Assembly (NCBI GenBank): GCA_964571195.1
Contig: CAZNAD010000004.1
Span: 62,001 to 126,000 of the forward strand
Direction of reading: 5' to 3'
DNA length: 64,000 bases
Origin: PALSA-1006 sp964571195
Lineage (GTDB): Bacteria; Pseudomonadota; Gammaproteobacteria; Burkholderiales; Gallionellaceae
Below the pieces are notes generated by a model. That model was given only the letters and a program-made list of their open reading frames with translations, had not been told where the DNA came from and made no database searches. Shown here one piece after another: positions 59,684-64,000 of this stretch. Each line of letters starts with the position of its first letter. Within the stretch, counting starts at the first letter, position 1. The translations under genes and the position numbers were made by a program.

Positions 59684-60406
59684 TCAGGCGCGGCCTATTC
59701 TTTCCAGCTCGAGCTGCACCATGTAACGTTGTACCACGTTGCTGGATCTGCCCGTCAGATTCACAAATGCCAATCCGATGTGATACAGCTGCTCGCCGCT
59801 TTTGGTCTTGCTGGTCGGCCATAAACCAAAGACTTTTAGGGTGAGGGGCATGGGGCCGATCTCCGGGAAATCCACGCTGCACTTCTCGAATACGGCCCCC
59901 TGAGAGATGATGGCGGGCGGCTCACCTTTGACGGTCAGCCCCAAGCCGCCTACGCTCATATCGGTGACCGGTGCACTGAATATTTCTTTTTCCAGAGGGA
60001 TTTTGCAGAACAACGCTTTGCTGCCTTGCGGGGTGTTCAGGCGGAAGTATTCGCGGCGCTGGATGCGCTCGATCACTTTCGGAATAGGCATGAAGAAGGC
60101 ATCACCATCGGTCAGCGAGACCAGTTCCAGACTGGAACCGTACCAGCGGATCTCCACGCCGCCATTGGTGTAGAGCGTCACTTGTTTGCTGGAGGCGATC
60201 TTTTCGTTGATCCGCTCATCGGGGCTGATGTCCAGATAGATCAAATCATCTTCTGTATCGACTTCGAGGACAGAGGACAACAGGTTCACCCCGTCGTGGG
60301 TGGCGATATTGAGCGCCATGTGATGCCGCACCATATCTTCGAGAATGGCGACAATTTCTTTGCGGTTGTGTTTGGCGAATTCGGATTTCTCTATACGCTG
60401 TGTCAT
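59684..60406 (-). CDS. ycgR: Flagellar brake protein YcgR (PilZ)
   Basis: Slows flagellar rotation when loaded with c-di-GMP. 240 residues: an N-terminal YcgR_N (PilZN) domain (about 10-110) and a PilZ domain (about 114-235) with both binding motifs, RREYFR (Arg118 and Arg122) and DMSVGG (Asp149, Ser151, Gly154). About 250 bases separate it from the caspase gene, and this GC-rich spacer holds nothing I can name. No flagellar genes are nearby. Confidence 0.92.
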   Translation of the reverse strand: MTQRIEKSEFAKHNRKEIVAILEDMVRHHMALNIATHDGVNLLSSVLEVDTEDDLIYLDISPDERINEKIASSKQVTLYTNGGVEIRWYGSSLELVSLTDGDAFFMPIPKVIERIQRREYFRLNTPQGSKALFCKIPLEKEIFSAPVTDMSVGGLGLTVKGEPPAIISQGAVFEKCSVDFPEIGPMPLTLKVFGLWPTSKTKSGEQLYHIGLAFVNLTGRSSNVVQRYMVQLELERIGRA

Positions 60407-60528
60407 GCTTGCTTACTCGTGTCGAAGGTGCCAAACGTCCTGTCTTTACTCAGCCGGAGTATGTCGTAACCGGCCATTGGGGCTAGATTCTACTTTTTTT
60501 ATGCCGGATTAGACAGGCGGTCGCTGAT

Positions 60529-61599
60529 TTACAACAGATCGAACAGATAACGTGCAGCCTCTTCCGCGCCGGAAGGTTCCGGGCGTGTTGCAGGTGGTGC
60601 CGCCCAGAGCTGTTGCAGCAATGTGTGCAGCTCGCCTGTTTCGAGTGTTGCGCGTTCCACTTTAAGACAGGCTCCGTACTGTTGTTTCCAGCCGACCAGA
60701 TAGGGTTCTTCCGGCCAATCCGGCCTGCTCACATATAACAGCGGAATGCCTGCGCAAGCCGCTTCCGCGAAGGTCCCGTAACCCGGTTTGGTCAATATGG
60801 CATCGACCGAGGCCAGCACATCACTGAAAGGCTGGTCGAGCGAATCGAAAGCGGTGAAATCTTCCCGCACGATGTTCCAGGCTGCGGGGATCATCCAGCG
60901 CACACCGGGGAAACGCGGCCAGCGTTCCATCGGCAGACTGAACTCGATACCACCCATTGCCATCAGCACCCATTTTTCCGCACCAGTTTCCAGCAATTGT
61001 GCGGCGATGGTCTCGCGGCAGCGTTGTCCCGTTTGGGCGATAGGGGAGATGGGGCGGGTGTTGTGCAACAACGGCATCGGCATACTCGGCTGGGGCTGCA
61101 AAAAACATAGGGCGCTGTTATAGGCGGCAAGCATCTGCGCGTGGATATCATCGCTGTAATCGCTTTGTCCGCAATAATGCTGATAGAGGTCGGCCCAGTT
61201 CAGGCTGCACAGGCCGACGGCGGGCACTCCGGCAACATGGGCGGCGGCAAGAGAAAGATAGGGGATGTTGGCCAGCAGCAGATCGGGAGCGAGTTGTCGC
61301 ATCAGTTCCGCCTCATGCTGCACCTTGCTGTCCCAGTCGGTATGAAAGGCGCGATAACGTGCCGCACTCTCATCTACCAATACATCCACTGCATTGGCCA
61401 TGGTCAGGCCAAAATCAAGAGCCACGGGAATGTGATCGAACGGGCATTGGAATCGTTGTTGCAGAACGGCAAAGGGAGCGGCAGTACGCACTGTGACACG
61501 TAATCCGGGAATGAGCCGCGCCAGTGCATTAACTACCGGTGCGGTCTGGCTGAGATGGCCATAACCATGGAATGAGATATCGACCAGCAGATGCGGCAT
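60529..61599 (-). CDS. GT-B fold glycosyltransferase-like protein
   Basis: A 356-residue protein beginning HLLVDISFHGYGHLSQTAPVVNAL, the N-terminal acceptor-side loop of GT-B transferases. The donor site near the C-terminus reads ILTKPGYGTFAEAACAGIPLLYV. This resembles the UDP-GlcNAc transferase/MurG-like and YjiC-like group; substrate is unknown. The ATG at 61599 lies 1 base after the stop of the haem diguanylate cyclase gene (TGA-T-ATG), so the two are translationally coupled. A longer in-frame start at 61656 overlaps that gene and is unlikely. Confidence 0.82.
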   Translation of the reverse strand: MPHLLVDISFHGYGHLSQTAPVVNALARLIPGLRVTVRTAAPFAVLQQRFQCPFDHIPVALDFGLTMANAVDVLVDESAARYRAFHTDWDSKVQHEAELMRQLAPDLLLANIPYLSLAAAHVAGVPAVGLCSLNWADLYQHYCGQSDYSDDIHAQMLAAYNSALCFLQPQPSMPMPLLHNTRPISPIAQTGQRCRETIAAQLLETGAEKWVLMAMGGIEFSLPMERWPRFPGVRWMIPAAWNIVREDFTAFDSLDQPFSDVLASVDAILTKPGYGTFAEAACAGIPLLYVSRPDWPEEPYLVGWKQQYGACLKVERATLETGELHTLLQQLWAAPPATRPEPSGAEEAARYLFDLL

Positions 61600-61600
61600 A

Positions 61601-63292
61601 TCAGTAGAACTGGTAATTATTGCGGCCCTTCTCTTTGGCGCGGTACATCGCATCATCGGCGCATTTGATCAGCCCCTCACTGTCGCCCGCGTCATCAGGG
61701 AAGATGGCGACACCAACGCTGAAGGTGACTATCAGCTCTTTCTCTTCGATCTGGTGGGGCGTGGTCATGGCGGCAATGATCTTTTGTGCCACGTTCTCCA
61801 CGTCGGCGGCACTCTCCGCATCGGGCAACAGGATCATGAACTCGTCACCGCCCTGGCGGCAGATCGTGTCGGATTCGCGCACGCAGGACTTCAGTCGTGC
61901 CGCCACCGATTGCAGCAGGATGTCACCGGCCAGATGGCCCATGGTGTCGTTGATGCCCTTGAACTTGTCCAGATCGAGGAACAGCAGGGCGACTTTCTTC
62001 TCGTTGCGTCCTGCCGAGACCAGCGCCAATTTCAGGCGGTCGGCGAACAATGCACGGTTGGGCAGTTTGGTGAGCGCATCGTAATGCGCCAGGAACTCGA
62101 TCTTTTGTTCGGCGGCTTTGCGTTCGGTGATGTCCGAGAACAGGGAGATGTAATTGATGACCTCGCCGCGCTGGTTCTTCACCACGCCGATGGAAAGCCA
62201 CTCCGGGTAGACCTGGCCGCTCTTGCGCCGGTTCCATATCTCGCCCTGCCATTGTCCGGCTTCATTGATGCTGGCCCACATGGTCTGATAGAAATCGGGC
62301 GTCTGTTTGCCCGAGCTCAGGATGCGCGGATTCTTGCCGAGCACTTCCAGCGCCGAATAACCGGTGATCTCGGTGAAGGCCGGATTGACCGCAACGATGT
62401 CGCCGTTCGCGTTGGCGATCAGGATGGCTTCGCCGCTGCCGTGGAACATCTTGCCGAACAATTCCAGCCGGTCGGTGGCAATCTCCAGATTGCCGACCAA
62501 GGTGTTGAAGCTGCGCGCCATTTCGCCGATATCCGGGTTGGTCTCATCCACATCGGCGCGTTTGGAGAGGTCGTTTTCGCGCTGTATCTCGGCCATCGCC
62601 GCTTGCAATTTCTTGACCGGCTCGGCGATGTTCCTGACGATGAGCACGCGCACGAACCAGGAGATGATGATGGAGAGGAATATCTGGATGGCGATGTGTC
62701 CGGCCCACAGCCAGCTCTTGACACTCTGAAGCTCGGCCTCGTCTTTGCTGAGGTCGATGATGACACTAGCAGCACCGTTGACACTGCCCGCCTCGGCGGT
62801 GTGGCAGGACAGGCAGTTGGTACCACGGTAGTTCTCCTGCGCGATGAAGGGCACGACCACTCTCAGCAACGGAAGGCCGCCGGGTACATCGATGCGGGCA
62901 AAACGCACCTTCCCGGTTTTCAGCACTTCGCGGTCCATTTCGTCGAGCGCCTGCTCTTCGGGCAGACCTTTGCCGAACTGGGCGACCACGCTGTCTCCCC
63001 GGATGATGCGCAACTCTTTGACGCCCTCGGACTGCTGCATCTTGCTCAACAGCAGCTTGCGGTTCTCGGGAATGGAGATGGTGCCGGTCAGCATCAGCAT
63101 GTTCATGCCGTTGATCAGGCCGTCCGCCGTTTCTTCCGCGCGCAACTCGGCGGAAGTCATGATCTGATCTTCAAAGCGCGCGATGACCCAGTCCATGGAA
63201 AGAAAGAACAGGACGATCAGTGATCCCTGAATCAGGATGTGCAGCTTCTCTTGCACGCCCAGAGCGTGCCATTTCTTGCTGATGCGGTTCAT
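61601..63292 (-). CDS. Haem-c sensor diguanylate cyclase (periplasmic CxxCH domain, HAMP, PAS, GGDEF)
   Basis: A 563-residue membrane protein. TM1 about 21-37; periplasmic domain 40-190 with a covalent haem motif CLSCH (Cys160, Cys163, His164), like the DUF3365/haem-c-PAS sensors; TM2 about 192-218; HAMP about 219-275; PAS about 280-390; GGDEF about 400-563. GGDEF is intact at 481-485 with an RxxD inhibitory site RESD at 472-475. A redox or gas (NO, CO, O2) signal in the periplasm could thus control c-di-GMP. The start at 63292 is spaced best from GGAG; 63295 is possible. It is coupled to the glycosyltransferase gene downstream and lies 41 bases after orn. Confidence 0.93.
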   Translation of the reverse strand: MNRISKKWHALGVQEKLHILIQGSLIVLFFLSMDWVIARFEDQIMTSAELRAEETADGLINGMNMLMLTGTISIPENRKLLLSKMQQSEGVKELRIIRGDSVVAQFGKGLPEEQALDEMDREVLKTGKVRFARIDVPGGLPLLRVVVPFIAQENYRGTNCLSCHTAEAGSVNGAASVIIDLSKDEAELQSVKSWLWAGHIAIQIFLSIIISWFVRVLIVRNIAEPVKKLQAAMAEIQRENDLSKRADVDETNPDIGEMARSFNTLVGNLEIATDRLELFGKMFHGSGEAILIANANGDIVAVNPAFTEITGYSALEVLGKNPRILSSGKQTPDFYQTMWASINEAGQWQGEIWNRRKSGQVYPEWLSIGVVKNQRGEVINYISLFSDITERKAAEQKIEFLAHYDALTKLPNRALFADRLKLALVSAGRNEKKVALLFLDLDKFKGINDTMGHLAGDILLQSVAARLKSCVRESDTICRQGGDEFMILLPDAESAADVENVAQKIIAAMTTPHQIEEKELIVTFSVGVAIFPDDAGDSEGLIKCADDAMYRAKEKGRNNYQFY

Positions 63293-63333
63293 CATGCCTC
63301 TCCCCCGGTTGCCCGCTATGTTGCGGGCTGTGA

Positions 63334-63882
63334 TCAATCTAGCTTGATGAAATGTTCGCGGTAGTGCTTCATCTCTTCGATGGATTCGTAGATATCGGCA
63401 AGGGCTTCATGCTTGCCGTGTTTTTTGACACCTTTCGCCATGTCCGGCTTCCAGCGCCGCGCCAGTTCCTTGAGCGTGCTGACATCGAGATTGCGGTAGT
63501 GGAAATAGGCTTCGAGTTCGGGCATCCAGCGCGCCATGAAACGGCGATCCTGGCAGATGGAATTGCCGCACATCGGCGAGGTGTGCGCCGGCACATATTC
63601 TTTGAGGAAAGCGAGACATTGTGCTTCCACTTCGGCTTCGTTCAGCGTGGAGGCTTTGACGCGCTCGATCAGACCGGACTTGGCATGGGTGGATTTGTTC
63701 CAGTCGTCCATCGCATCCAGCACGCTATCCGACTGATGCACCGCCAATGAGGGGCCTTCGGCGACGGTGTTCAGCTCACTATCGGTGATGACGATCGCCA
63801 CCTCGATGATGTGGTTGTTCTCTGGATACAGGCCGGTCATCTCCATGTCCAGCCAGATAAGGTGATTCTGATTTTGTGCCAT
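63334..63882 (-). CDS. orn: Oligoribonuclease
   Basis: 3'-5' exoribonuclease that degrades short RNAs, including pGpG from c-di-GMP breakdown. 182 residues, standard length. DEDDh residues: Asp and Glu in LIWLDMEMTGL, Asp in DDWNKSTHAKSGL region, and His/Asp near KHEALADIYESIEEM. GNSICQDRRFMARWMPELEAYFHYRNLDVSTLKELARRW is the family core. The ATG at 63882 is chosen; the longer frame is not conserved-looking. Read together with the haem cyclase gene. Confidence 0.96.
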   Translation of the reverse strand: MAQNQNHLIWLDMEMTGLYPENNHIIEVAIVITDSELNTVAEGPSLAVHQSDSVLDAMDDWNKSTHAKSGLIERVKASTLNEAEVEAQCLAFLKEYVPAHTSPMCGNSICQDRRFMARWMPELEAYFHYRNLDVSTLKELARRWKPDMAKGVKKHGKHEALADIYESIEEMKHYREHFIKLD

Positions 63883-63974
63883 AATTCGCCGCCCTAATTT
63901 AGCCGCATTGGTCTTACATTTGTTTTTCTGGCGCTTATTGTGGCACATCGCATGCCTTGCAGGCTAGGCACTTT

Positions 63975-64000
63975 GTGAGTATCCGAGCCGTGTGGCGGGG
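63975..64000 (+). CDS. Possible start of a divergent gene, truncated by the window edge
   Basis: GTG at 63975 followed by eight open codons (SIRAVWR), with AGG six to eight bases upstream. It is divergent from orn. The fragment is too short to identify and may not be a gene. Confidence 0.25.

Noticed and set aside
61754..63223. A 489-codon open frame antisense to the haem diguanylate cyclase
   Set aside because: The minus-strand gene has complete HAMP, PAS and GGDEF domains; the opposite frame has low-complexity shadow composition.

Overview
The window looks like chromosomal DNA of a betaproteobacterium. The evidence is the gene order sdhC-sdhD-sdhA-sdhB-sdhE-gltA-sucA-sucB, the adjacent hom and thrC genes, the tsaB-rimI-uracil-DNA-glycosylase group and the generally GC-rich coding sequence. 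The density of c-di-GMP genes, a haem-c sensor and two families of CACAGAG and TAGGAGCG palindromes fit the Gallionellaceae and relatives (Sideroxydans or Gallionella type). That placement is inference from gene content, not from a search.

Layout. 1-4.5 kb holds housekeeping and stress genes (yciB fragment, msrB, PIN-PhoH ATPase, bcp, an MFS transporter) and two kinds of repeats. 4.6-7 kb is an AT-richer insert with a secreted protein carrying a duplicated motif and a small membrane protein that has the boundary signals of an integron gene cassette. 7-12.4 kb has a sugar kinase, a histidine phosphatase, an arsenic resistance operon (arsR-arsC-acr3) with a visible operator, and a beta-barrel candidate. 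12.4-14.4 kb has moxR and a GIY-YIG nuclease gene bracketed by inverted palindromes beside a MITE. 14.4-19.4 kb is amino-acid metabolism (aminotransferase, hom, thrC) and a PilZ protein. 19.5-24.2 kb has an AEC carrier and an Mla-like lipid transport operon whose ATPase has lost its catalytic motifs, followed by greB. 24.4-30.6 kb is a TetR-controlled RND efflux operon. 30.7-34 kb is ispD, ispF, tsaB, rimI and a uracil-DNA glycosylase. 34-39 kb carries two c-di-GMP enzymes. 39-43.3 kb has an isochorismatase-like hydrolase, queD, and a transglutaminase/DUF58 pair. 43.4-53.4 kb is the TCA operon, ending with an MDR oxidoreductase instead of lpd. A tRNA-Leu(UAG) at 53.4 kb is followed by an AT-rich island of three exported proteins, the last a WD40-caspase of 1021 residues. 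59.7-64 kb returns to host-like genes: a YcgR flagellar brake, a GT-B glycosyltransferase, a haem-c diguanylate cyclase and orn.

How it works together. Energy metabolism (sdh-gltA-suc) and isoprenoid, threonine and tRNA-modification genes form the core. Five separate genes make, break or read c-di-GMP (18.9, 34.0, 38.1, 59.7 and 61.6 kb), and orn at 63.3 kb could clear the resulting dinucleotide pGpG. The accessory parts most worth study are the exported WD40-caspase island, the cassette-like 4.6-6.7 kb segment, the GIY-YIG/palindrome/MITE cluster, and the motif-less ABC ATPase in the lipid transport operon.
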